In this document: piece after piece, positions 1 to 7,459 of the stretch | Position numbering within the stretch: the first letter of the stretch is position 1 | Layout: every line of letters begins with the position of its first letter | Source: Mycolicibacterium aurum | Lineage (GTDB): Bacteria; Actinomycetota; Actinomycetes; Mycobacteriales; Mycobacteriaceae | Direction: 5' to 3' | Assembly: GCF_900637195.1 (NCBI RefSeq) | Contig: NZ_LR134356.1 | Location: 4,774,001-4,838,000, forward strand | Length of the DNA: 64,000 bases | The notes under the pieces: generated by a model | What the model saw: only the letters and a program-made list of their open reading frames with translations | The model's database searches: none | Told to the model about the DNA's origin: nothing | Position numbers and translations under genes: made by a program

Positions 1-94
1 CGGCGTCGATGACGCCGGGCGGACGGGCCGGCCGTGACCGCATCGCGCGCACCGTGGGATGGTCGGCCAACCGCGACGGCAACTTGTCCACCAT
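1..94 (-). CDS. N-terminus of an unrecognised protein (runs off the window)
   Basis: An ATG at 94 opens a frame on the minus strand that stays open to the window edge, giving 31 visible residues beginning MVDKLPSRLADHP. A TATATT -10 element ends seven bases before the ATG, the leaderless spacing seen repeatedly in this window, which supports the start. The next gene upstream on the same strand is the exporter permease that ends at 162. I do not recognise the family from this fragment. Confidence 0.45.
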   Translation of the reverse strand, partial: MVDKLPSRLADHPTVRAMRSRPARPPGVIDA

Positions 95-101
95 GTGGCT
101 G

Positions 102-117
102 AATATAGCAGACTATA
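102..117 (-). promoter_or_regulatory. -10 element with overlapping palindrome
   Basis: Read on the minus strand, TATATT occupies 107-102, seven bases before the ATG at 94. A perfect TATAG-CAGA-CTATA palindrome (104-117) overlaps the upstream edge of this -10. That is where a repressor would block RNA polymerase. The regulator is unknown. Confidence 0.45.
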
Positions 118-161
118 CCCAGCTGTGTGATGGGTACTGCGCCGCGGCATTTCTCAGCGCA

Positions 162-1016
162 TCAGTTCGCGGTCCTGCGCTTGTAGGCGTACAGCGCGAC
201 GGGGGCGAACACCGCGGTCAACGTCAGCGACCACAGCACCGTGGCCAGCACCGGATGATGCAGAGGCAGCTGCGCACTCGCGGGCGCCGGTCCCCCGTTG
301 CCCCACAGCTCGCGCATCGCCTGGGCCAACGACGACACCGGGTTCCATTCGGCGATCACCCGCAACCAGTGCGGCATCGGTTCGGTGGGCACGAAGGTGT
401 TGGCCAGGAACGTCACCGGGAACAGTGCCGTGAACATGACGCCGTTGACCGCCTCCACCGTCCGCATGAGCGAGCCGATGAGGATGCCGAACCAGATCAT
501 GCCGAAGCCGAACACCAGCAGCAGGGCAAAGGCCAGCACGGCTTCGCCGACGCCGTTGCGGATGCGCCAGCCGATGGCGAGCCCGGTGAGTGCCATCACC
601 ACCACACCCAGCGACGAATGGATGACGCTGGCGATGCTGCGCCCGATCAGCACCGACGACCGCGAGATCGGCAGCGAGCGAAAGCGGTCGATGATGCCCT
701 TCTCGACATCGGCGGTGATGCCCGCCGCCACGACGAACGCCGAGAACACGATGGTCTGGGCCTGGATGCCGGGCAGCAGGAATTCCCGGTAGGACGCTCC
801 CCCGGTGTTGGTGATCGATGCACCGAAGACGAACGCGAACAGCAACACGAACATGATCGGCTGTGCCGTGACATCACTGAGCATCTCGGGCATCCGCTTG
901 GTGTGGATCATGTTGCGTTTCACCATGATCCACGACTGTTGCGCAAGGTTGGTGGGCCGCGCCGGGACCGGCTTCGGCAGGATCGGAGTCGTGGACTCGG
1001 TGTCGAGCGCGGTCAT
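162..1016 (-). CDS. ABC-2 type exporter permease (DrrB-like)
   Basis: Membrane subunit of an ABC exporter of the daunorubicin-resistance (DrrB) type, 284 residues. After a hydrophilic N-terminus of about 40 residues there are about six hydrophobic segments, from residues 55-80 to a last span near 255-275. The run MLSDVTAQPIMFVLLFAFVFG and the RFRSLPISR segment between helices are typical of the ABC-2/DrrB family. The ATG overlaps the stop codon of the ATPase gene in an ATGA junction, so the two subunits are translationally coupled. The substrate cannot be told from the sequence; lipids, glycolipids and drugs are all known for this family. The C-terminus ends in a basic tail (YKRRTAN). Confidence 0.88.
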   Translation of the reverse strand: MTALDTESTTPILPKPVPARPTNLAQQSWIMVKRNMIHTKRMPEMLSDVTAQPIMFVLLFAFVFGASITNTGGASYREFLLPGIQAQTIVFSAFVVAAGITADVEKGIIDRFRSLPISRSSVLIGRSIASVIHSSLGVVVMALTGLAIGWRIRNGVGEAVLAFALLLVFGFGMIWFGILIGSLMRTVEAVNGVMFTALFPVTFLANTFVPTEPMPHWLRVIAEWNPVSSLAQAMRELWGNGGPAPASAQLPLHHPVLATVLWSLTLTAVFAPVALYAYKRRTAN

Positions 1017-1975
1017 GCGCCTGCCTCCTCGATGTCGTCGGTGCGGTGGCCGGTGAGCGTCAGGAACACATCGTCCAGACTGGGCCGGGACAGTCCGATG
1101 TCGTCGACGCCGATGCCGCCGTCGCGCAGGAGTTCCGCCACCCGGATCATGTCGTCGAGCCCGTCCGCTGAGGCGGTCAGCCTGCGGGCACCGGCGTCGA
1201 CGAACACCTCGGCGCCCGTCCGGCCCAGCAGGGCGCGGGCGGGGTCGAGGTGGGCCGTGTCGGTCACGGTGACCACCAGGCTGGCCTTGCCGGCCTGCTG
1301 CTTGAGTTCCAGCGGAGAGCCCTCGGCGATGATGCGGCCGCGGTCGATGACGACGATGTTGTCGGCGAGCTGGTCGGCCTCCTCGAGATACTGCGTGGTG
1401 AGCAACAACGTGGTGCCCTGCGCCACCAGTCCGCGCAGCACATCCCACAGTTCGCTGCGGCTCTGCGGATCCAGACCGGTGGTCGGCTCATCGAGGAAGA
1501 GCACCGGAGGAGAGGCGAGCAGGCTGACCGCGAGATCCAGCCTGCGCCGCATACCCCCGGAATAGGACTTGACCGTCCGGTCGGCCGCGTCGGTCAGCGA
1601 GAACTGATGCAGCAGTTGATCGCCCAGCCTGTCGAGGTCTTTGCGCCGGATGCCGTAGAGGCTGCCGATCATCCGGATGTTCTCGCGCCCGGTCAGCAGT
1701 TCGTCGACGGTGGCCACCTGGCCGGTGAGACCCATGTGGCGGCGCACCTGATCCGGCTCGGTGCGGACGTCGTAGCCCGCCACCCGCGCGGTACCGCTGG
1801 TGGGCTCGGTGAGCGTGGTCATCATGCGGACCGTGGTGGTCTTGCCTGCGCCGTTGGGCCCGAGCAGGCCGAGTACGGTGCCTGCGGCCACCGTGAAGCT
1901 GACACCGTCGACCGCGTTCTCGCTGCCGTACCGCTTCACCAGGTCGACGGCCTCGATCGCGGGAGGGGATGCCAT
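1013..1975 (-). CDS. ABC exporter ATP-binding subunit (DrrA-like)
   Basis: Cytoplasmic ATPase that powers the neighbouring permease, 320 residues. Walker A is GPNGAGKTT near residue 40, the signature is YSGGMRRRLDLA near 140, Walker B is VLFLDEPTTGLD near 160, and the switch histidine region follows (LLTTQYLEEAD). The roughly 100-residue C-terminal extension after the nucleotide-binding domain is characteristic of the DrrA family. I chose the ATG at 1975 because a TAGCGT -10 lies exactly seven bases upstream, giving a leaderless mRNA; in-frame codons further upstream would lie inside that promoter. The gene overlaps the permease start by four bases. Confidence 0.9.
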   Translation of the reverse strand: MASPPAIEAVDLVKRYGSENAVDGVSFTVAAGTVLGLLGPNGAGKTTTVRMMTTLTEPTSGTARVAGYDVRTEPDQVRRHMGLTGQVATVDELLTGRENIRMIGSLYGIRRKDLDRLGDQLLHQFSLTDAADRTVKSYSGGMRRRLDLAVSLLASPPVLFLDEPTTGLDPQSRSELWDVLRGLVAQGTTLLLTTQYLEEADQLADNIVVIDRGRIIAEGSPLELKQQAGKASLVVTVTDTAHLDPARALLGRTGAEVFVDAGARRLTASADGLDDMIRVAELLRDGGIGVDDIGLSRPSLDDVFLTLTGHRTDDIEEAGA

Positions 1976-1982
1976 GACCCCG

Positions 1983-1988
1983 ACGCTA
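1983..1988 (-). promoter_or_regulatory. -10 element of the DrrAB-like operon
   Basis: TAGCGT on the minus strand, seven bases before the ATG at 1975. It predicts a leaderless transcript covering both exporter genes. Confidence 0.55.
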
Positions 1989-2053
1989 CGGGCGACCCCC
2001 GACATCCGGCCAGTCGATTTCCCGCCCCTGCACCGCGCGCTCGCGTAACGGGG

Positions 2054-3688
2054 CTAGGTGACGAGTGAGACCGAGGTGGAGCGGCGCAGCTTGCCCGACG
2101 ATGTCTTGGGGATGCTGCCAGGGCCCAGCACGACGACGTTGCGTGGCCGCACATCGACCTCGGCGACAACCTCGTGCGCGACCTGGTGCTCGATGCGGCG
2201 CACCTCGACCGGGTCCTGCCAGTTGTTGGACTCGACGGCGACGGCGAACGTCTCCCGTGAATGTCCGGCATCCAGCCGCACCGCGACGGCACAACCCGGT
2301 CGCACACCCTCCACGCGGCCTGCCGCACGTTCGATGTCGGTCGGGTAGATGTTGCGGCCGGCCATGATGATGACGTCCTTGACGCGGCCGCAGACGACCA
2401 CGTTGCCTTCCTCGGTCAGGTAGCCCAGGTCGCCGGTGTCGTACCAGCCCTGCTCGTCCTGCGCCGGGATGAAACCGCCCATGGTCATGTAGCCCGGCGT
2501 CACACACTCGCCGCGCAGCTCGATGACTCCGACACCCCGGGGCGGCATGACGTTGCCGTGATCGTCGATGACACGGGCTTCCAGATCGGTCAGCAGCGGG
2601 CCGAGCTCGGCGAGACGCTTGGTGTGGCCCTTGGCGGCCGGCACTGCGCGCCGCAGCGCCGCGAGCAGGTCGGCATCGACCTCGTCGACGACCAGGCCCG
2701 CACCGCACGGTGAGAACGACACCGCCAGCGTGGTCTCGGCCATGCCATAGGCAGGCAGGATGGCGCCCGGCTGCAATCCGAACGGCTTGCCCGCGTCGAG
2801 CAGATCCTCGACGTCGGCCGGTTCGACGGGCTCGGCGCCGGAGAGCGCGAAACGCAGCGTGGACAGGTCGAACTGGCCCGGCTTGGCCTGGCGGCGCAGC
2901 CGCTTGGCGAACAGCGCGTAGGCGAAGTTCGGGGCCGCGGTCATCGTGCCCTTGTACTTGTCGATGAGCTTGGCCCACAGCAGGGTGTCGCTGAGGAAGT
3001 CCATCGGGGTGACCTTGACCAGCTCGGCGCCGAAGTACATCGGAATGGTCAGGAATCCGACCATGCCCATGTCGTGGAAGCACGGCAGCCAACTGACCAT
3101 GACGTCCGTCTCGACGTCGTACTGGGCACCGATGAACATCGCCTCGGCGTTGGAGTGGATGTTGCGATGCGTGATCTGGACGGCCTTGGGAGAACCGGTG
3201 GACCCCGAGGTCAACTGCATGAGCGCCAGGTCGTCCTCGCCGACCTCGATGGGCTCGATGGGCTCGGACTCCAGAAGATCCGTGACGGTGAGGACCTTGA
3301 TGCCCTTCTCCTCGAGCACCGGGATGGCGACGAGGAAGGGATCGGAGACGATGACGGCCTTGGCCTCGATCATCCCGATGACGTTCATGGTGTCCTCGGC
3401 CCAGACCACCAGGTCGGTGCGGGGCGTGGGCTGGTGCAGCATGGTGAGGCTTGCGCCGCGCATCCACAGGCCCTGCGCGGTGGGCGCGATCTCGACCGGG
3501 AATCCGGCCAGCACGCCGACGGCGTCGCCGAGGCCAACTCCGGCGGCGGCGAGGCCGCCGGCGATGCGCTTCGCCCGCTCGTGGACCTCACCCCAGGTGT
3601 GACGGACCGGCACGTGCGGCTCTCCGGTGACCATGCCCTTACCCGTGGTGTGGGCACTGCGATACATCTTCTCGGTGAATCTGCTCAC
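2054..3688 (-). CDS. pks16: Acyl-AMP ligase / acyl-CoA synthetase family protein Pks16
   Basis: Adenylate-forming enzyme of the FadD/FAAL superfamily, 544 residues, the same length I recall for M. tuberculosis Pks16 (Rv1013). Despite the name it has no ketosynthase. Visible motifs: the AMP-binding P-loop LTSGSTGSPKAVQ near residue 165, the YGMAETTLAVS motif near 320, the YDTGDLGYL core motif near 425, and the C-terminal lysine region IPKTSSGKLRR near 530. The TSGSTG/YGMAET combination resembles fatty acyl-AMP ligases more than plain acyl-CoA synthetases, but the substrate is unknown. The GTG start at 3688 has a strong GAGGAGG Shine-Dalgarno five bases upstream. It overlaps the stop of a 76-codon leader frame in a GTGA junction. 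Confidence 0.88.
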   Translation of the reverse strand: MSRFTEKMYRSAHTTGKGMVTGEPHVPVRHTWGEVHERAKRIAGGLAAAGVGLGDAVGVLAGFPVEIAPTAQGLWMRGASLTMLHQPTPRTDLVVWAEDTMNVIGMIEAKAVIVSDPFLVAIPVLEEKGIKVLTVTDLLESEPIEPIEVGEDDLALMQLTSGSTGSPKAVQITHRNIHSNAEAMFIGAQYDVETDVMVSWLPCFHDMGMVGFLTIPMYFGAELVKVTPMDFLSDTLLWAKLIDKYKGTMTAAPNFAYALFAKRLRRQAKPGQFDLSTLRFALSGAEPVEPADVEDLLDAGKPFGLQPGAILPAYGMAETTLAVSFSPCGAGLVVDEVDADLLAALRRAVPAAKGHTKRLAELGPLLTDLEARVIDDHGNVMPPRGVGVIELRGECVTPGYMTMGGFIPAQDEQGWYDTGDLGYLTEEGNVVVCGRVKDVIIMAGRNIYPTDIERAAGRVEGVRPGCAVAVRLDAGHSRETFAVAVESNNWQDPVEVRRIEHQVAHEVVAEVDVRPRNVVVLGPGSIPKTSSGKLRRSTSVSLVT

Positions 3689-3915
3689 GACGACCTCCTC
3701 GCCGACATCTGCCCCGGTGCACATGCCCGTTTGCCATGCTCCGCCTGATGAGGAGCCTTTTCACGGAGGCGCGCACACAGTTGGGGAGCGGTTGTGTCTC
3801 GAATCGGTGATGTTCTGTGAGCGTGCTTGGAGTCAGTGACCCATCCAGTTCGCGGCCCGCCGGTCACACCGGTGGGGGAACTCGATCCGTCCAGTACTCG
3901 ACCGCTAGCTCTCAC
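3685..3915 (-). CDS. Leaderless 76-residue leader frame coupled to pks16
   Basis: A GTG at 3915 starts eight bases after a good -10 (TAAGAT, 3929-3924), so it would be at or next to the 5' end of the mRNA. The frame runs through what would otherwise be a 230-base untranslated leader. It ends with TGA at 3687-3685, which overlaps the GTG of pks16 by four bases. The product is basic and rich in Ser, Arg and Pro, with two cysteines and no recognised domain. From memory, M. tuberculosis has a small hypothetical gene (Rv1012) in the same place. It may encode a protein or serve only to couple translation. Confidence 0.5.
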   Translation of the reverse strand: MRASGRVLDGSSSPTGVTGGPRTGWVTDSKHAHRTSPIRDTTAPQLCARLREKAPHQAEHGKRACAPGQMSARRSS

Positions 3916-3923
3916 CGTCGATC

Positions 3924-3952
3924 ATCTTAGGCAACTCTTAAGTAACTGCCAA
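3924..3952 (-). promoter_or_regulatory. Promoter of the pks16 leader transcript
   Basis: On the minus strand, TTGGCA (3952-3947), a 17-base spacer and TAAGAT (3929-3924) form a good SigA-type promoter. Transcription should begin near 3916. Confidence 0.6.
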
Positions 3953-4009
3953 ACGCGCGCGACAATTGAGTCGTGCGTCACACCCTTCCGTGACCGTTGC
4001 TTGACGTAC

Positions 4010-4978
4010 TCAGTCCACCGGCGAGGGACTCGGCACCACCCGGGCACCCTGCACCGGCCCGCTCGCGACGCGCACCGTGCGGCACACACCCGCTCCGGCC
4101 AGTTCCGTGCCGATGTCGATGGCGGCGCCGGCCGAGGTGCACAGGAACGCGCACGTGGGCCCTGACCCGGAGACCACGCCCGCGAGGGCGCCCGCATCCA
4201 CACCCGCACGGAGGGTGCGCCGCAACGCCGGATCCAGGCTCAGCGCGGCGGGCTGCAGATCATTGCCGAGCAGGCCCGCCAGCTGCTTCGCGTCCCCCGA
4301 CGCCAGTGCGGCCAGGACCGGATCCGGCGATTCCAGGCGCGGCGGAAGCGTGCGGTCCTCCTCGGCGCGCAGCCGATCGATCTCGGCGAACACCTTGGCG
4401 GTGGACAGGCCTCCCGGCGAGAACGCCAGCACCCAGTGGAAGGTGTTGCGGGCCAGCACGGTGGCGAGCTCCTCGCCCCGGCCGGTTCCCAAGGCCGTAC
4501 CCCCGTGCAACGCGAACGGCACGTCGCTGCCCAGCTGCGCCGCCAGCGCATGCAGGTCGCGACGCGGCACCCCGAGCTCCCACAAGGAATTCATCGCCAC
4601 CAGAACCGCGGCCGCATCTGCACTGCCGCCGGCCATCCCGCCTGCCACCGGAATGGTCTTCTCGATCGAGATCTCGACATCGGGGGCGCGGCCGACGTGT
4701 TCGGCCATCAGCTCGGCGGCCCGCCATGCGAGGTTGCGGTGATCGGCGGGCAGGCTGTCAGCCCCCTCACCCGACATCTCCAGCGACAGCGCGTCGGCGT
4801 TGCGGACCGTGACCTCGTCGAGCAGCGACACCGCATGGAAGACGGTGGTCAGCTCGTGATAACCGTCGTCACGGCGGTCACCCACATCCAGATACAGATT
4901 GACCTTGCCGGGCACCCGAACCGTGACCGAGCCGGTGGGAACCCACTCGGAGGCCGTATTACCGTCGCGTGCGGACAC
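4010..4978 (-). CDS. ispE: 4-diphosphocytidyl-2-C-methyl-D-erythritol kinase
   Basis: GHMP-family kinase that phosphorylates CDP-methylerythritol in the non-mevalonate isoprenoid pathway, 322 residues. The N-terminal PGKVNLYLDVGDRRDDGYHEL carries the substrate-binding region and catalytic lysine. The ATP-binding glycine-rich motif PVAGGMAGGSADAAA sits near residue 112, and the C-terminal GHMP motif VVSGSGPTCAF near 275. The GTG start at 4978 follows a TAATGT -10 by six bases, so the gene can be transcribed alone. In the arrangement I recall from M. tuberculosis it directly follows ksgA; here two plus-strand genes separate them. Confidence 0.95.
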   Translation of the reverse strand: MSARDGNTASEWVPTGSVTVRVPGKVNLYLDVGDRRDDGYHELTTVFHAVSLLDEVTVRNADALSLEMSGEGADSLPADHRNLAWRAAELMAEHVGRAPDVEISIEKTIPVAGGMAGGSADAAAVLVAMNSLWELGVPRRDLHALAAQLGSDVPFALHGGTALGTGRGEELATVLARNTFHWVLAFSPGGLSTAKVFAEIDRLRAEEDRTLPPRLESPDPVLAALASGDAKQLAGLLGNDLQPAALSLDPALRRTLRAGVDAGALAGVVSGSGPTCAFLCTSAGAAIDIGTELAGAGVCRTVRVASGPVQGARVVPSPSPVD

Positions 4979-4984
4979 CGCACG

Positions 4985-4990
4985 ACATTA
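4985..4990 (-). promoter_or_regulatory. -10 element of ispE
   Basis: TAATGT on the minus strand, six bases before the GTG start of ispE. It lies within the 50-bp divergent gap shared with the kinase gene. Confidence 0.45.
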
Positions 4991-5016
4991 ACTCCGCAAC
5001 GAGCGACGGTGCACCC

Positions 5017-5022
5017 TAGGCT
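5017..5022 (+). promoter_or_regulatory. -10 element of the protein kinase gene
   Basis: TAGGCT, six bases before the ATG at 5029. It predicts a leaderless mRNA. Confidence 0.5.
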
Positions 5023-5028
5023 GGCCGG

Positions 5029-5829
5029 ATGCTGTCGCCGGGCGATCGCTTCGAGGACTATGTCATCGACGCGACAGCGGGCCGCGGCGGAACGGCAACG
5101 GTGTACCGCGCCCACGACGTCCGCTCCCCCGACCGCATCGTCGCGCTGAAGATCCTCACGGCAGGACGCGATGGCGCGTCGGAACAGGCGCGGCTGCGCC
5201 GAGAAGCCGACTACGCACAACGATTGCGCCACCCCCACGTCGTCGAGATCTTCGGCAGCGGAACCGGCTGGCTGGCGATGGAGTACGCCGGCGGCGGGCC
5301 TGTCACCAACCTCGCGCCGGTCCCGAATCGGGTGGCCGCACTGACCCAGATCGCCGACGCCCTTGACTACATCCACGCGCACGGTGTCGTCCACTGCGAT
5401 GTGAAGCCGTCCAACATTCTTGTCGCCCAGGACTTTTATCAGGACGGCGCGATGCTCGTCGACTTCGGCAACGCGCGCTCCGCAGGAGAGAGCGCCGTGC
5501 CACACACCACCTACGTCACCGCCTCCCTGCCGTACTCCCCGCCGGAACTCCTGACCGGAGCGGCCGTCACGGGCGCCACCGATGTCTATGCGCTGGCCTG
5601 CACGGCGGTCGAATTGATCACCGGCTCACCACCGTTCACAGCAACTACCCAGGCTGCGCTGGCCGACTCACAGCTTCACCGGGCTCCACCGCGTCCATCG
5701 CATGATATCGATTGGCTGCCAAGGGCTTTCGACTCCGTCCTGGCCAAGGCCATGGCCAAGGCGCCGGCGGACCGCTACCAGTCCTGCACCGAATTTGCGG
5801 CGCTGGTTACCCGCATCATCCGTGACTGA
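5029..5829 (+). CDS. Soluble single-domain Ser/Thr protein kinase
   Basis: Hanks-type kinase of 266 residues that is only a kinase domain, with no transmembrane segment and no sensor domain. The glycine-rich loop is GRGGTATVYRA (about residue 18), the ATP lysine is in VALKIL (about 46), and the helix C glutamate is in RLRREADYAQRL. The catalytic loop reads HCDVKPSNI (about 123), with Cys where most kinases have Arg, so this is a non-RD type. DFGNA (about 145) is intact, and SPPELL replaces the usual APE. This suggests a kinase not controlled by activation-loop phosphorylation in the usual way. It is divergent from ispE and is followed by an AnsP-type permease gene that has its own promoter. 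Substrates are unknown. Confidence 0.88.
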   Translation: MLSPGDRFEDYVIDATAGRGGTATVYRAHDVRSPDRIVALKILTAGRDGASEQARLRREADYAQRLRHPHVVEIFGSGTGWLAMEYAGGGPVTNLAPVPNRVAALTQIADALDYIHAHGVVHCDVKPSNILVAQDFYQDGAMLVDFGNARSAGESAVPHTTYVTASLPYSPPELLTGAAVTGATDVYALACTAVELITGSPPFTATTQAALADSQLHRAPPRPSHDIDWLPRAFDSVLAKAMAKAPADRYQSCTEFAALVTRIIRD

Positions 5830-5880
5830 AACGTCAATTCCATTCCGGCGCCGCGTAACCCAAGGTTTACCGCGCCCAGG

Positions 5881-5908
5881 TTGCAACCGCCCACAACAGG
5901 TCTAGCGT
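5881..5908 (+). promoter_or_regulatory. Promoter of the AnsP-type permease gene
   Basis: TTGCAA (5881-5886), a 16-base spacer and TAGCGT (5903-5908), seven bases before the ATG at 5916. The permease gene is therefore probably leaderless and independent of the kinase gene. Confidence 0.55.
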
Positions 5909-5915
5909 CGCGCTC

Positions 5916-7430
5916 ATGGGATCTGCTCTGCAGTACGACAACTCGGCTCTCGCTCACGAGGAGGAGGGCTACCACAAAGGGCTCAAACCCCGCCAGCTCC
6001 AGATGATCGCCATCGGTGGGGCGATCGGCACCGGCCTGTTCATGGGCGCGGGCGGACGGATGAACACCGCGGGGCCTGGCCTGTTCATCGTCTATGCGGT
6101 GTGCGGCGTCTTCGTGTTCTTCATCCTGCGGGCCCTCGGGGAGTTGGTGCTGCACCGCCCCTCCTCGGGTTCGTTCGTGTCCTATGCGCGCGAATTCCTC
6201 GGGGAGAAAGCCGCATACGTCGCCGGGTGGATGTACTTCTTCAACTGGGCCTGCACGGCGATCGTGGACGTCACCGCGATCGCGCTGTACATGCACTACT
6301 GGGGCGCGTTCGAAGCCATCCCGCAGTGGACCATCGCCCTCATCGCGCTGGTCATCGTGCTCACCGTGAACATGATCTCGGTGAAGCTGTTCGGCGAGAT
6401 GGAATTCTGGGCAGCACTGATCAAAGTTGTTGCGCTGGTGACGTTTCTGGTTGTCGGCATCATCTTCCTTGCCGGGCGTTTCACCATCGAGGGTCAGCCG
6501 ACCGGCGTCTCGGTGATCGCCGACAACGGGGGCATTCTGCCGAACGGACTACTGCAACTGGTGATCATCACCTCGGGTGTCATCTTCGCCTATGCCGCCG
6601 TCGAACTGGTGGGAACGGCGGCCGGGGAAACGGAGAATCCCGACAAGGTGATGCCCAAGGCGATCAACTCGGTGGTGTTTCGCATCGCGGTGTTCTACGT
6701 GGGGTCACTGGTACTGCTGGCGCTGATGTTGCCGTACACCAGTTACAAGCAGGGCGAGAGCCCGTTCGTGACGTTCTTCTCCAGCATCGGGGTGCCGGCC
6801 GCAGGCGACATCATGAACTTCGTGGTGCTGACCGCCGCCATGTCCAGCCTCAACGCCGGGCTGTACTCGACGGGCCGGATCCTGCGGTCGATGGCGCTCA
6901 ACGGCAGCGCCCCGCAATTCACCGGGAAGATGACGCGCCGGGGTGTGCCGTTCGCCGGGATCGCCCTGACCGCGGGCTTCACCGTGATCGGCGTGATTCT
7001 GAACCTGGTGGTACCTGCCGAAGCGTTCAACATCGCGCTGGATCTGTCGGCGCTGGGCATCATCTCGTCGTGGGCCATCATCGTCATCTGTCAGATCCAG
7101 CTGTACCGCTGGTCGAAGAAGGGGATCCTGAACCGCCCGTCGTTCCGGCTGTGGGCCACCCCCTACACGAGCTACGCGACGCTGGCCTTCCTCTTCGGCG
7201 TCACCGCGCTGATGTGCTACGAGAACTACTGGAACCTGATCGCATTGCTGATCATCGTCCCGGCTCTGATCGGCGGCTGGTACGCGGTCCGCGGTCGCGT
7301 GATGGAGGTGGCGCGCGAGCGGATCGGCATCACCGGCAACTACCCCATCAAGGCGGACACTCCTCTGATGCAGGAGCTCCGCGACAGGGACAACGCCGAC
7401 GGCCAGAAAAAGATCGGCCCCGGCGAGTAG
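5916..7430 (+). CDS. Amino-acid permease, L-asparagine permease (AnsP) type
   Basis: Inner-membrane amino-acid:proton symporter of the APC superfamily, 504 residues with about twelve hydrophobic spans. The N-terminal signature GLKPRQLQMIAIGGAIGTGLF, followed by GAGG and the GELVLHRPSSGSF loop, matches the AnsP branch (asparagine permeases AnsP1/AnsP2) more than GabP or CycA as I remember them. The hydrophilic C-terminus after about residue 460 is also typical. Asparagine as substrate is an inference from this resemblance. The gene ends in a hairpin that covers its stop codon and faces ksgA convergently. With the kinase gene it breaks up the usual rpfB-ksgA-ispE order. Confidence 0.82.
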   Translation: MGSALQYDNSALAHEEEGYHKGLKPRQLQMIAIGGAIGTGLFMGAGGRMNTAGPGLFIVYAVCGVFVFFILRALGELVLHRPSSGSFVSYAREFLGEKAAYVAGWMYFFNWACTAIVDVTAIALYMHYWGAFEAIPQWTIALIALVIVLTVNMISVKLFGEMEFWAALIKVVALVTFLVVGIIFLAGRFTIEGQPTGVSVIADNGGILPNGLLQLVIITSGVIFAYAAVELVGTAAGETENPDKVMPKAINSVVFRIAVFYVGSLVLLALMLPYTSYKQGESPFVTFFSSIGVPAAGDIMNFVVLTAAMSSLNAGLYSTGRILRSMALNGSAPQFTGKMTRRGVPFAGIALTAGFTVIGVILNLVVPAEAFNIALDLSALGIISSWAIIVICQIQLYRWSKKGILNRPSFRLWATPYTSYATLAFLFGVTALMCYENYWNLIALLIIVPALIGGWYAVRGRVMEVARERIGITGNYPIKADTPLMQELRDRDNADGQKKIGPGE

Positions 7431-7442
7431 CCGGAGCCGATC
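7412..7442 (+). terminator. Hairpin at the ansP/ksgA convergence
   Basis: Arms GATCGGCCCCGGC (7412-7424) and GCCGGAGCCGATC (7430-7442) pair with one mismatch around a five-base loop and include the permease stop codon. There is no T-run after it, as is common for mycobacterial terminator-like hairpins. Confidence 0.5.
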
Positions 7443-7459
7443 AGTGAAGCTCTGGGGAT

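Noticed and set aside
9..1565. 518-codon open frame on the plus strand
   Set aside because: It is antisense to the DrrAB-like genes, has low-complexity His/Arg/Gln composition and no family motifs. Long antisense frames are expected at this GC content.
3689..3915. Riboswitch in the pks16 leader
   Set aside because: I could not find conserved elements of any known class, and the leader is better explained by a continuous coupled reading frame.
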